DNA of 64,000 nt from JBKQHQ01 sp052148715 (GTDB taxonomy: Bacteria; Pseudomonadota; Alphaproteobacteria; Rhizobiales; Xanthobacteraceae): contig JBKQHQ010000248.1 in the NCBI GenBank assembly GCA_052148715.1, positions 1 through 64,000 of the forward strand, read 5' to 3'. The notes below the pieces were generated by a model. It did not search any database. It was not told the origin of the DNA and saw only the letters and a program-made list of their open reading frames with translations. The stretch's first letter is position 1. Each line of letters begins with the position of its first letter. Shown here piece after piece: positions 39,507 to 47,602 of this stretch. A program made the translations under genes and the position numbers.

Positions 39507-40070
39507 TCAGACGGTGAGAATTTCCTTCTCCTTGCCGGCAAGCATCTGATCAATCTCGCCGATCGCGTGATCGGTCGCCTTCTGCACTTGGTCGGCCATG
39601 TTCTTATGGTCGTCCTCGCTGATCTTGTGGTCTTTTTCCATTTTCTTCAGCGTATCGAGCCCGTCGCGGCGCACATGGCGCACGGCGACACGCGCCGCCT
39701 CGGTGTATTTGTGGGCAACTTTGACGAGCTCCTTGCGGCGCTCCTCATTGAGCTCGGGGATGCGCAGGCGCACGACCTGCCCCTCCGTCGCCGGTGACAG
39801 GCCAAGATTGGAGTTGACGATCGCCTTCTCGACCGCGTGCACCGTCGATCTGTCCCATACCTGCACGCTGATCAGTCGCGGCTCGGGAACGCTGACCGTG
39901 GCAAGCTGGTTGAGCGGCATATGCGAGCCGTAGGCTTCGACCTGGATCGGTTCGAGGAGGCTTGCCGAGGCGCGGCCGGTACGCAATCCGCCAAGCTCCT
40001 GCTTGAGCGCATTGATCGCCCCTTGCATGCGCCGCTTGAGTTCGTTGATGTCGTACGCTGTAGTTGCCAT
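39507..40070 (-). CDS. frr: Ribosome recycling factor
   Basis: 187 residues, the typical length. With EF-G it splits post-termination ribosomes. Conserved segments are LRTGRASASLLEPIQVEAYGSHMPLNQLATVSVPEPRLISVQVWD (hinge and domain 2) and RLRIPELNEERRKELVKVAHKYTEAARVAVRHVRRDGLD (long helix). It starts 87 bp after pyrH and is followed by uppS 25 bp later. Confidence 0.96.
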   Translation of the reverse strand: MATTAYDINELKRRMQGAINALKQELGGLRTGRASASLLEPIQVEAYGSHMPLNQLATVSVPEPRLISVQVWDRSTVHAVEKAIVNSNLGLSPATEGQVVRLRIPELNEERRKELVKVAHKYTEAARVAVRHVRRDGLDTLKKMEKDHKISEDDHKNMADQVQKATDHAIGEIDQMLAGKEKEILTV

Positions 40071-40157
40071 GACGCGCGCTCTCGAAACAAAATGCCGGCA
40101 TGAATATATCGGGCGGGCCGCTGATTGGTCGTCTTGACCGCGACAGCCGTCAAATCG

Positions 40158-40874
40158 CTAGCCGCCCACCACGGTCACGTGGCCCTCGCCACGCAGGACG
40201 GCCTCGATCGCGCCCGGGCGCGCGATCGAGAAGACGATGATAGGCATATGGTTCTCCCGGGCAAGCGCGAAGGCGGTCGAGTCCATGACTTTGAGGTCGC
40301 GTTCGATCGCCTCGTCATGGGTCAGCCGATCGTAGCGCTTGGCGCTCGGATCCTTTTTCGGATCGGCGCTGTAGACACCATCGACATTGGTCGCCTTGAG
40401 GACGGCATCGCAGCCCATCTCGGCCGCACGGAGGACTGCAGTGGTATCGGTTGTGAAGAACGGATTACCGGTGCCGCCGGCGAACAGCACGACACGGTTA
40501 TCGGCGAGATGCCGCAGCGCCCGCTGTCGCTCGTAGGTCTCGCACACCTGCGGCATCGCCAGCGCCGACATGGTACGGCACGAGGCGCCCGCGCGCTCGA
40601 CCGCCGTCTCGAGCACCAGCGCGTTGACCACTGTCGCGAGCATTCCCATGGCGTCGGCGGTCGCGCGGGGCAACCCGGCGCCGGTCACCGCAACGCCGCG
40701 CAGAATGTTGCCGCCCCCGACGACGACGCCAATAGCGGCGCCGAGTGCATGGGCGGCGACGAGGTCGGCGGCGATGCGGTCGATCGTCGGCTGATGAACT
40801 CCGTAACCCTCCCCGCCGGCGAGCGCCTCGCCCGAGACCTTTACCATCACGCGGCGGTATATCGGCTCAGCCAT
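40158..40874 (-). CDS. pyrH: UMP kinase
   Basis: 238 residues from the ATG at 40874 (MAEPIYRRVMVKVSGEALAG). It belongs to the bacterial amino-acid-kinase fold, phosphorylating UMP to UDP. Motifs are VMVKVSGEAL, GVVVGGGNILRG, ATADAMGMLATVVNAL, VLFAGGTGNPFFTTDTTAVLRA and LKATNVDGVYSADP. It is usually hexameric with GTP activation and UTP inhibition. It sits in the normal tsf-pyrH-frr order, 97 bp after tsf. Confidence 0.96.
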   Translation of the reverse strand: MAEPIYRRVMVKVSGEALAGGEGYGVHQPTIDRIAADLVAAHALGAAIGVVVGGGNILRGVAVTGAGLPRATADAMGMLATVVNALVLETAVERAGASCRTMSALAMPQVCETYERQRALRHLADNRVVLFAGGTGNPFFTTDTTAVLRAAEMGCDAVLKATNVDGVYSADPKKDPSAKRYDRLTHDEAIERDLKVMDSTAFALARENHMPIIVFSIARPGAIEAVLRGEGHVTVVGG

Positions 40875-40971
40875 GGTGCGAACTCTATCCACTTCCTCGC
40901 CAAGAAACGGGTGCTGAGGAGGGGGTCGCGTGCCGCAGCCGGCGGCCTAGCCTGTTCAAACGAGATCGGCT

Positions 40972-41868
40972 CTACGCGGCTTCCGCCTCATGCTTTTCGA
41001 TACCCTCTCCGAGCGCGTAGCGCACGAAGCCCGAGAGCTTGATCGGTGCGCCGACCTTGCCCTCGGCCTCTTTCAGCGCCTGTGCCACGCTCTTGCTCGG
41101 GTCGTGGATATAGGCCTGATCGAGGAGGCAGACCTCCTTGTAGAAGGTTTTGAGCCCGGATTCGACAATCTTATCGATGACGTTGGCGGGCTTTCCTTGC
41201 GCCCGAAACTTGTCCGCAAGCACGTCTTTCTCGCGCGCGATCAACGACGGATCGAGCCCGGCGGCGTCGAGCGCCTGCGGGTTTGTCGCCGCTACATGCA
41301 TAGCTACCAGGCGTCCGAGCGGGGCAAGCTCGTCCGTCTTGCCGGATGATTCCAGACCGACGATGACGCCGATCTTGCCGAGGCCGTCGGCCAGCGAATT
41401 GTGCACATAGCTGCCGACCACGCCCTCGGCGACCGAAAGGGAGGCAGCGCGCCGCAGCGTCATGTTCTCGCCGATCGTTGCGATCGCCGAAGCCAAGGCA
41501 TGCTCGATGGTAGAATCTCCCACTTTGGCCGCCTTGATCGTCTCAAGGTCCGTCCCAGCCTCAAGGGCGACCTGCGCAACCATCTTGACTAGTCCCTGGA
41601 ACAGGTCGTTGCGGGCGACGAAATCTGTCTCGGAATTGACCTCGACGACGACGCCCTTGCGCGGCGCGAGCATGACGCCAATCAGCCCTTCGGCCGCCAC
41701 GCGTCCGGCCTTCTTCGCCGCCTTGGCAAGCCCCTTCTTGCGCAGCCAATCGACCGCGGCTTCCATGTCGGCGCCGGTCTCCCCGAGCGCTGCCTTGCAG
41801 TCCATCATACCCGCGCCGGTCTTGTCGCGGAGCTCCTTAACCATGGTGGCGGTTACAGTCGGTGCCAT
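40972..41868 (-). CDS. tsf: Elongation factor Ts
   Basis: 298 residues from the ATG at 41868 (MAPTVTATMVKELRDKTGAGMMDCKAAL). It is the nucleotide exchange factor for EF-Tu. The N-terminal UBA-like domain ends at about residue 55, and the core contains the TDFVARNDLFQGLV segment (conserved Thr-Asp-Phe-Val, which contacts EF-Tu). It is separated from rpsB by 54 bp that hold a strong hairpin. Confidence 0.95.
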   Translation of the reverse strand: MAPTVTATMVKELRDKTGAGMMDCKAALGETGADMEAAVDWLRKKGLAKAAKKAGRVAAEGLIGVMLAPRKGVVVEVNSETDFVARNDLFQGLVKMVAQVALEAGTDLETIKAAKVGDSTIEHALASAIATIGENMTLRRAASLSVAEGVVGSYVHNSLADGLGKIGVIVGLESSGKTDELAPLGRLVAMHVAATNPQALDAAGLDPSLIAREKDVLADKFRAQGKPANVIDKIVESGLKTFYKEVCLLDQAYIHDPSKSVAQALKEAEGKVGAPIKLSGFVRYALGEGIEKHEAEAA

Positions 41869-41892
41869 AGCTGAGTGATCCTGTTGGGCACG

Positions 41893-41923
41893 GGGCATAC
41901 GCGCCTAAGGGGCGCGTATGCCC
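41893..41923 (-). promoter_or_regulatory. Hairpin between rpsB and tsf
   Basis: A perfect 13-bp inverted repeat (GGGCATACGCGCC / GGCGCGTATGCCC, 41893-41905 and 41911-41923) with a 5-nt loop. Its rpsB-proximal arm ends on the last base of the rpsB TAG stop (41923-41925). No T-run follows on the minus strand. It may be a partial terminator or attenuator setting the S2 to EF-Ts ratio. Confidence 0.65.
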
Positions 41924-42927
41924 TAGTCGGCCTCGGCCTCTGCGCCAAACTTTTTCGCCTGGGCGATCCAGCCCTCGACGCGCCCGGGCAGCCCCACCTC
42001 TTCGCCGATCCGGTGGGCCGCTGCTGGACCAAGCTCGGCAATTTGCCAGAAGTGGAAGACTCCAAGGTCGTTGAGCTTCTTTTCAATCGTGGGCGAGACC
42101 CCTGTGAGTTTCTTTAGATCGTCCGCGACACCGCGCGGGCCCGACAGAGCCTCGAAGCCGCCGGCCTCGGCGGGCGCCGGCAGCTCTTCGGCAATCGGCT
42201 CCGCGGCGGCGCCGACATCGAACCCGGCCTCGCCTTGAGCTCGCGACAGACCGTCGATTGCCGCCTTGGAGATGAGGTCGCAATAAAGGGTCAAGGCGCG
42301 GCTCGCATCGTCATTGCCGGGCACGACATAGGTGATCCCGTCAGGGTCGCAGTTGGTGTCGACCACGGCGGCAACCGGCAAGCCGAGCCGCCGCGCTTCC
42401 TTGATCGCGATATCCTCCTTATTCGTGTCGATCACGAACAGGAGGTCGGGCAACCCGCCCATATCCTTGATGCCGCCCAACGCCCGATCGAGCTTGTCGC
42501 GCTCGCGCTGCAAGGTCAGACGCTCTTTTTTGGTGTAGCCCTGCGCCTCGCCGGAATTGAGCATCTCATCGAGCTTGCGCAGGCGCGAGATCGATTGCGA
42601 GATGGTTTTCCAATTGGTCAGCGTGCCGCCGAGCCAGCGCGAATTGACGTAATATTGCGCGCAACGCTTGGCCGCGTCGGCGATCGCGTCCTGCGCCTGA
42701 CGTTTGGTGCCGACGAAGAGGATACGCCCGCCCTTGGCGACGGTATCGCTCACCGCTTGCAACGCGCGGTGCAAGAGCGGCACCGTCTGCGCGAGATCGA
42801 CGATGTGGATGTTGTTGCGGACGCCGAAGATGAACTCGTTCATCTTCGGATTCCAGCGATGAGCCTGATGGCCGAAGTGAACGCCAGCTTCCAACAGCTG
42901 GCGCATCGAGAAGTCGGGCAACGACAT
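41923..42927 (-). CDS. rpsB: 30S ribosomal protein S2 with C-terminal extension
   Basis: 334 residues, against about 240 in E. coli. Residues 1-230 are canonical S2 (MSLPDFSMRQLLEAGVHFGHQAHRWNPKM, FVGTKRQAQDAIADAAKRC, YVNSRWLGGTLTNWKTI, GLPVAAVVDTNCDPDGITYVVPGNDDASRAL). The extra 90 or so residues include DLKKLTGVSPTIEKKLNDLG and FHFWQIAELGPAAAHRIGEEVGLPGRVEGWIAQA, a helix-hairpin-helix-like region similar to the extension in other Rhizobiales S2 proteins. Its function there is unclear. It is the first gene of the cluster and is divergent from the gene at 43148. Confidence 0.95.
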   Translation of the reverse strand: MSLPDFSMRQLLEAGVHFGHQAHRWNPKMNEFIFGVRNNIHIVDLAQTVPLLHRALQAVSDTVAKGGRILFVGTKRQAQDAIADAAKRCAQYYVNSRWLGGTLTNWKTISQSISRLRKLDEMLNSGEAQGYTKKERLTLQRERDKLDRALGGIKDMGGLPDLLFVIDTNKEDIAIKEARRLGLPVAAVVDTNCDPDGITYVVPGNDDASRALTLYCDLISKAAIDGLSRAQGEAGFDVGAAAEPIAEELPAPAEAGGFEALSGPRGVADDLKKLTGVSPTIEKKLNDLGVFHFWQIAELGPAAAHRIGEEVGLPGRVEGWIAQAKKFGAEAEAD

Positions 42928-43147
42928 TGTATTCTCCGGTTATGCCGCCGCGGACCCGTGAGCCTGCTCCGAGCTTAGTCTCGGCTCAAGCCACCGGACG
43001 GTCACAAGACCAAGATCCGCGTGAGAGATGTGGTGTATATAGCGGCGCATCCGATCGGAAGCAAGGCGTGCCCAAGGCACCGGCAGACGGCGCCGCGGGC
43101 AGTTCGTTATGATGGGTGTCCGGACAAGAGAGAGGGGCAGGGGTAAT

Positions 43148-44140
43148 TTGACCGCACGCGTAAAACTCACGATCGCGACCACCGACTACGATCATTTCCG
43201 CGACTTTCGCCTCGGCGCCGTCGCGGCCGAAGGGATCGAGCCGACTTGGCTCACGCTCGGACACCACGAGATCTTCGCCCGGTTCACCTTCAACCGCGAA
43301 TGGGAGGTGAGCGAGCTATCGTTCGCCAAGTTCATGGCCCAAGTGACGCGCGCTGATTCCGATATCATCGGCTTGCCGGTCGTCTGCTCGCGCCTGTTCC
43401 GCTTCTCTTCGTTCTATGTGAACCGCAACAGCCGTATCGAGACGCCCGAAGACCTCAAAGGCAAGCGGATCGGCTCGCCCGAATGGGCTCACACCGCCGC
43501 CGTCTACATGCGCGGCTGGCTCGGCGACGAGTGCGGCGTCAAACTGCAGGACGTGCATTGGCTTCAGGCCGGCGTCAATGCGCCCGGCCGGATCGAGAAG
43601 GTCGAGCTCAGCCTGCCGAGCGGGTTGGAACTCACACGGGTCGCCGAGAAATCGCTGAGCGAGATGCTGGCTGCGGGCGAGCTCGACTGCGCCATCATCG
43701 CGCGCCCGCCGGATTGCTTTCTCGAGGGCCATGCGGACGTCGTCCGGCTGTTTCCGGATTATCTTGCCATGGAGGAGGCCTACTACGCGCGCAGCAAGGT
43801 CTGGCCGATCATGCACATCATCGCGATGCGCAAGGCCATTCTCGATGCAAATCCGTGGATCGCGCGCAACCTATACAATGCCTTCCTCGAATCGAAGCGC
43901 CGCAGTGTTGAGCGGCTGCTCGATCCGGCCGTGTCGCGCTATCCCCTGCCCTGGCTCCCGACCTACGCGCGCAATATGCGCGATCTTTTCGATGGCGATC
44001 CCTTCCCCTTCGGCATCGAGGCGAACCGGCCGACACTCGAGCAGTTCCTGCGCTATGCCTACGAGCAGGGCATCGCCCACCGCCACGCCACGCCCGAAGA
44101 AATTTTTCCGACGGGAATCACGACCTTAGTGATCGTATGA
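43148..44140 (+). CDS. 4,5-dihydroxyphthalate decarboxylase-like / substrate-binding-fold protein
   Basis: 330 residues from a TTG at 43148 with AGGGGCAGGGG at 43133-43143; an ATG at 43109 is the alternative but lies before the ribosome-binding site. No signal peptide is visible, so it is cytoplasmic. The sequence (KLTIATTDYDHFRDFRLGAVAAEGI, FSSFYVNRNSRIETPEDLKGKRIGSPEWAHTAAVYMRGWLGDECGV, LSEMLAAGELDCAIIARPP) matches the Pht5-like decarboxylase family, which shares the periplasmic-binding-protein type II fold. The substrate is unproven; NMT1-like ligand binding is the alternative. It diverges from rpsB. Confidence 0.72.
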   Translation: MTARVKLTIATTDYDHFRDFRLGAVAAEGIEPTWLTLGHHEIFARFTFNREWEVSELSFAKFMAQVTRADSDIIGLPVVCSRLFRFSSFYVNRNSRIETPEDLKGKRIGSPEWAHTAAVYMRGWLGDECGVKLQDVHWLQAGVNAPGRIEKVELSLPSGLELTRVAEKSLSEMLAAGELDCAIIARPPDCFLEGHADVVRLFPDYLAMEEAYYARSKVWPIMHIIAMRKAILDANPWIARNLYNAFLESKRRSVERLLDPAVSRYPLPWLPTYARNMRDLFDGDPFPFGIEANRPTLEQFLRYAYEQGIAHRHATPEEIFPTGITTLVIV

Positions 44141-44212
44141 ATGACAGGGATCAGATGTCAGTGATCGGGTCCGATATATTCTTTATATCTATGCCCTCTG
44201 ATCATTGATTCC

Positions 44213-44746
44213 TCACGGAATGCCTGTGAGCGATCCCGGCTCTTTCGGCGGCGTCGCGCTGGTCCACAAGACACGGCGGACGCCAGGCGTGTTGGCGGGG
44301 CGCTGTATCGCTGCAGCCCGAACAAACAGCACTCGGCGTTTCATGGCCATGCCCGGCACTCGCGCCAGCCGCAGCCTTGCTCGAACGGTGGCAGGATGAT
44401 GCTCGCTGGCCGGCTCGGCCTTGCGGGCGGGCTGGACCGTATTGGTCGTCTCAGGCACCGGAGCCGGGAGAGCGGCAGGCAATTCGGGAGCAGGCGCGGC
44501 CGGGCCGGCCGGCTCCTCGGCCAAGGCGCTACGCGTCACGTCATCTTGCATAGCGGGCCCGCCGATTGTTTCCACGGCGGGAGAGTGGCGCAGCCGCGCG
44601 AAGCGCGCTTGATCCTTGGCCTCGCGATCTGTGGCAGGCCGCGGCGAGCCGAGAATGCGCAGCGGATCTTCGGGAAATCCCGCGCGCGAGAATGCAATAA
44701 GGCTTACGCCCGAGCATAAGCACAGACAGATGATGATGAGCCGCAT
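44213..44746 (-). CDS. Hypothetical secreted Pro/Ala-rich protein
   Basis: 177 residues, not recognised. MRLIIICLCLCSGVSLIAFSRA looks like a signal peptide or membrane anchor, with Cys at 8 and 10 but no clear lipobox. The centre is Pro/Ala-rich (EEPAGPAAPAPELPAALPAPVPE), typical of an extended periplasmic linker. The C-terminal third is basic (VRARLRLARVPGMAMKRRVLFVRAAA). It stands alone between two plus-strand genes. Low complexity makes coding status less certain than for its neighbours. Confidence 0.5.
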   Translation of the reverse strand: MRLIIICLCLCSGVSLIAFSRAGFPEDPLRILGSPRPATDREAKDQARFARLRHSPAVETIGGPAMQDDVTRSALAEEPAGPAAPAPELPAALPAPVPETTNTVQPARKAEPASEHHPATVRARLRLARVPGMAMKRRVLFVRAAAIQRPANTPGVRRVLWTSATPPKEPGSLTGIP

Positions 44747-45014
44747 TGCACAGAATCCTTACCCGGCCCGGGTGCAGCATCAGCTGGCGCCCGGCGAAGT
44801 ACCAGAGAATCAACGAGAATTGGCCTCCTCGTCGGAATCCCTTCTGCCCCGGCAATGGGGACGGATTTGTGAAAATGTTACGGCGGCATGAGGGTAATGA
44901 TGGTTAGCTGGCACCGATTTAGCCCTTGAACCGCCGGTCATTGCTTGCTTGTGTCCGAAATGATCTGCATGCGCGAATACGGCGCATCGCGCCCATTCAG
45001 CAAAGATCACCCGC

Positions 45015-45857
45015 ATGGCCGCTCCCGATCGTTTCCTGCTCGCCAGCGTGATGGGCTGGCCCGTGATGCATTCGCGTTCGCCGAAGCTGCATAATTACTG
45101 GTTCGCACAGCACGGCCTGCCCGGAACCTATGTGCCGCTCGCCATCAAGCCGGAAGGCCTGCGCGCGGCGCTGCGCGCGCTGCCGGCGCTAACCTTCGCC
45201 GGGACCAATCTGACCATCCCGCACAAGGAGACGGCGCTCTCCATAGTCGATGAAGTGGAGGCCACCGCGCGGCGCATCGGCGCTATCAGTTGTGTCGCCG
45301 TGCGGGCGGATGGATCGCTGGCGGGCAGTAACAACGACGGCTTCGGGTTCATCGAAAGCCTGTCGCAGGAGCAGCCGGGCTGGCGTGCCGATGCGGGACC
45401 AATCGTGGTCATCGGCGCGGGCGGCGGGGCGCGCGCGGTCGTCTATAGCCTCGCCGAGCGCGGAGCGCGCGAGATCCGCCTGCTCAATCGCACGGCCGAA
45501 CGCGCGCAGGGGTTGGCGCGCGAGTTCGGCGCGCCGATCAAGGCCCTGCCCTGGGCCGAGCGCGGCGAATCGCTCGCGGATGCGGCGATGCTCGTCAACA
45601 CGACGAGCCAGGGCATGGCCGGTCAGCCGGCGCTCGATCTGAAACTGGACCGGCTGCCGGCCACCGCGCTCGTCGCCGACATCGTCTATATTCCGCGCGA
45701 GACGCCGCTCCTCACTGCAGCACGGCTGCGCGGCAACCGCAGCATCAACGGTCTCGGAATGTTGCTGCATCAGGCGCGCCCGGCCTGGAAGGTGTGGTTC
45801 GGCATCGACCCGCAAGTGACGCCGGAGCTGCGCGCTCTGATCGAGGCGACGATTTGA
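45015..45857 (+). CDS. aroE: Shikimate dehydrogenase
   Basis: 280 residues. It reduces 3-dehydroshikimate with NADPH in the aromatic amino acid pathway. Substrate-binding landmarks are VMHSRSPKLHNYW (Ser pair) and TNLTIPHKE, with catalytic Lys71 and the partner Asp108 in SNNDGFGF. The nucleotide motif is VVIGAGGGARAVVYSL, followed by LNRTAERA. GLGMLLHQA near the C-terminus is conserved. It is flanked by unrelated accessory genes here; whether it is the only AroE cannot be told from this window. Confidence 0.93.
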   Translation: MAAPDRFLLASVMGWPVMHSRSPKLHNYWFAQHGLPGTYVPLAIKPEGLRAALRALPALTFAGTNLTIPHKETALSIVDEVEATARRIGAISCVAVRADGSLAGSNNDGFGFIESLSQEQPGWRADAGPIVVIGAGGGARAVVYSLAERGAREIRLLNRTAERAQGLAREFGAPIKALPWAERGESLADAAMLVNTTSQGMAGQPALDLKLDRLPATALVADIVYIPRETPLLTAARLRGNRSINGLGMLLHQARPAWKVWFGIDPQVTPELRALIEATI

Positions 45858-45879
45858 TGGCAGTCGCGCTCGGGCGGGG

Positions 45880-46590
45880 TCAGCGAAGCTTCGAGTAATA
45901 GTGGTCCCAGGTCTTCTTGAACAGATTGCGGGCCCAAAGCTTTTCGCGGCAGGCCTGCTGCTCCTCGGGGCTGAAGACATACGGCTCGCCGATCTGCCGG
46001 GCCATGTATTGACGATAGGCGTTCTCCTCTACATAGGCGGCAAGCGCAAAACATTCGAGAATGTCGGCGCCGACGACGACCACCCCATGCGCCTTGAGGA
46101 GGGCCGCCGGCCGTTGGCCGAGAATTGCGGCTAGCTTTTCGCCCATCGGCTTGGTGTTGACCGACAGCGGCGAGTCCAGCACCGGAATGTCGCCGAGCAG
46201 GACGCCTTGGGCATAGACCGGCTTGTATTTCTCACCGACCATGGTGAGAAAGGTCGACCATCTCGGATGCGTATGCATCACCGCGTTGACGTCGGGGCGG
46301 CTGCGATAGATCTCGGAGTGGATGTGGAACTCGAGCGGCGGCTTGTCGCTGCCTTCGATCAGATGCCCGTTGAGATCGACGGCAACGATATCGACAAGGG
46401 TGAGCGCGCCGCGCACGGAAGCGCCGGAGTTGATCCAGAACGACCCTGCGTCGCGCCGCGCGCTGCAGTGGCCGTTGTGATCGATGATCTCGGCGCGTTC
46501 GAGCATGCGGATGGCGTCAACGAGCTTCTGCTTGAGCTGCTGCGTCGGCGCCCCATCGACGGGCATTTGCTTGACTTGCGATTGCGCCAT
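45880..46590 (-). CDS. Class II aldolase/adducin family protein A
   Basis: 236 residues from ATG 46590 (MAQSQVKQMPVDG); an ATG 27 bp upstream is possible. The zinc-aldolase fold is intact: catalytic-site Glu93 in FHIHSEIYR, metal His106 and His108 in VMHTHP, and His168 in LLKAHGVVVVG. The family includes fuculose-phosphate aldolases, methylthioribulose-phosphate dehydratases and aromatic-acid decarboxylases such as 3,4-dihydroxyphthalate decarboxylase. The substrate cannot be read. It is 75 bp downstream of a paralogue and convergent with aroE. Confidence 0.85.
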   Translation of the reverse strand: MAQSQVKQMPVDGAPTQQLKQKLVDAIRMLERAEIIDHNGHCSARRDAGSFWINSGASVRGALTLVDIVAVDLNGHLIEGSDKPPLEFHIHSEIYRSRPDVNAVMHTHPRWSTFLTMVGEKYKPVYAQGVLLGDIPVLDSPLSVNTKPMGEKLAAILGQRPAALLKAHGVVVVGADILECFALAAYVEENAYRQYMARQIGEPYVFSPEEQQACREKLWARNLFKKTWDHYYSKLR

Positions 46591-46665
46591 CACGTCCTCG
46601 CGTATTGCCCCCGACATCGATCAGGCTCGTCCGCGGTTGCCGCAAAGTCAATGATGCGCGAGGCC

Positions 46666-47433
46666 CTACGCCGTGACCCGGCGCTTCCACAAATTCCAGG
46701 AGCGGTTGACGGTGGCGAGGTTGACCGCGTCGGCAAGGCGCCCTTCGTCGTGGTCGAGCGCGGCGATCGGGCTTCCCAGCGCCACCGCTTGCTGCTGGAT
46801 GCGTGCATTGATCTCGGTGAACACGGCGCGAAAGACTGCAGTCTGCAGCGAGGGCCCGACCACCACCATGCCGTGCGCGCGCAGCAGGGCGACGGCCTTG
46901 TCGGCGAGCGTTTCGGCGAGGGCTGCACCCTTCTCGCGGCTGCCGATGATCATGTCGGTCGTGCCGAACAGGTTGCGGATGTCGAACACCGGCACGCCGG
47001 CGGCAAGGAAGGCGGCGTTATGGTACATGGCACGCAGCGGCGTGTGCACCAGGCTGAACGGAATGACCGAGGCCGAATGGCTGTGCACGACGGCCATGAC
47101 ATCGGGGCGCTTGCGGTAGATCTCGCTGTGAATGAAGCGTTCGAGAAAGGGCTTGCGGGAGGAGGTTTCGCAAGGCTCGCCGGCGAGATCCAATTCCATG
47201 ATGTCGTCCGCGGTCACAAGCGCGGGCGCCAGCGCACACGACATCAAGAACCGATCGGCGCGCCCAGGATGGCGGAGCGAGATATGCCCGGCCGCGTCGA
47301 ACACGCCTTGATCGGCAAGGATGCGGCTGCCGGCCGCAAGGTCCTCGAGAACGGCGCGGTCGACCACGCCGCTTGAGCGGCCATCCGGCGTCGGCGCCCC
47401 AGCCCGCGCCGTGCTTGCGTCGCCAAAGCTCAT
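46666..47433 (-). CDS. Class II aldolase/adducin family protein B
   Basis: 255 residues with the same catalytic set as its neighbour: Glu104 in RFIHSEIYRKRP, His117 and His119 in VVHSHS, and His187 in LLRAHGMVVVG. DQGVFDAAGHISLRHPG at the N-terminus is typical of the decarboxylase/dehydratase branch. It is the promoter-proximal member of the tandem pair and is divergent from the GbsR-type regulator, whose palindromic operator lies 136 bp upstream of its start. This suggests regulation by that protein. The two aldolases are clearly diverged, so they likely have different substrates. Confidence 0.85.
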   Translation of the reverse strand: MSFGDASTARAGAPTPDGRSSGVVDRAVLEDLAAGSRILADQGVFDAAGHISLRHPGRADRFLMSCALAPALVTADDIMELDLAGEPCETSSRKPFLERFIHSEIYRKRPDVMAVVHSHSASVIPFSLVHTPLRAMYHNAAFLAAGVPVFDIRNLFGTTDMIIGSREKGAALAETLADKAVALLRAHGMVVVGPSLQTAVFRAVFTEINARIQQQAVALGSPIAALDHDEGRLADAVNLATVNRSWNLWKRRVTA

Positions 47434-47549
47434 GGTTCCTCCCGTTCGTCTCGTTCATTCCCGCCGGCCGCCCGCCGCCGACGCTCCCGTATTGTTTCAC
47501 CGCAGCCAAATTGAACAAGGCCTGAACGCTCGATCTTCCCTTCTTCCCC

Positions 47550-47578
47550 TTGACATTCTGTGGTTTCGGTCAGATATT
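47550..47578 (+). promoter_or_regulatory. Sigma-70 type promoter with start at the regulator ATG
   Basis: A consensus -35 TTGACA (47550-47555), an exact 17-bp spacer, and -10 GATATT (47573-47578). The expected transcription start is 6-8 bp later, at or next to the A of the ATG at 47585, predicting a leaderless mRNA. The -10 lies inside the left arm of the palindromic operator. Confidence 0.65.
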
Positions 47579-47602
47579 TCTGTCATGACAGAAATATCTG
47601 AC
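47569..47602 (+). promoter_or_regulatory. Perfect 34-bp palindromic operator centred on the start codon
   Basis: All 17 base pairs match about the centre between 47585 and 47586. The core reads TGTCATGACA, with the regulator ATG in the middle. Each arm contains a smaller dyad (CAGA-N4-TCTG), so two dimers could bind side by side. It overlaps the -10 element, which strongly suggests negative autoregulation. Confidence 0.85.

Noticed and set aside
46207..47376. Plus-strand open frame across both class II aldolase genes
   Set aside because: The aldolases on the minus strand have complete catalytic motifs; this frame has none and no ribosome-binding site.
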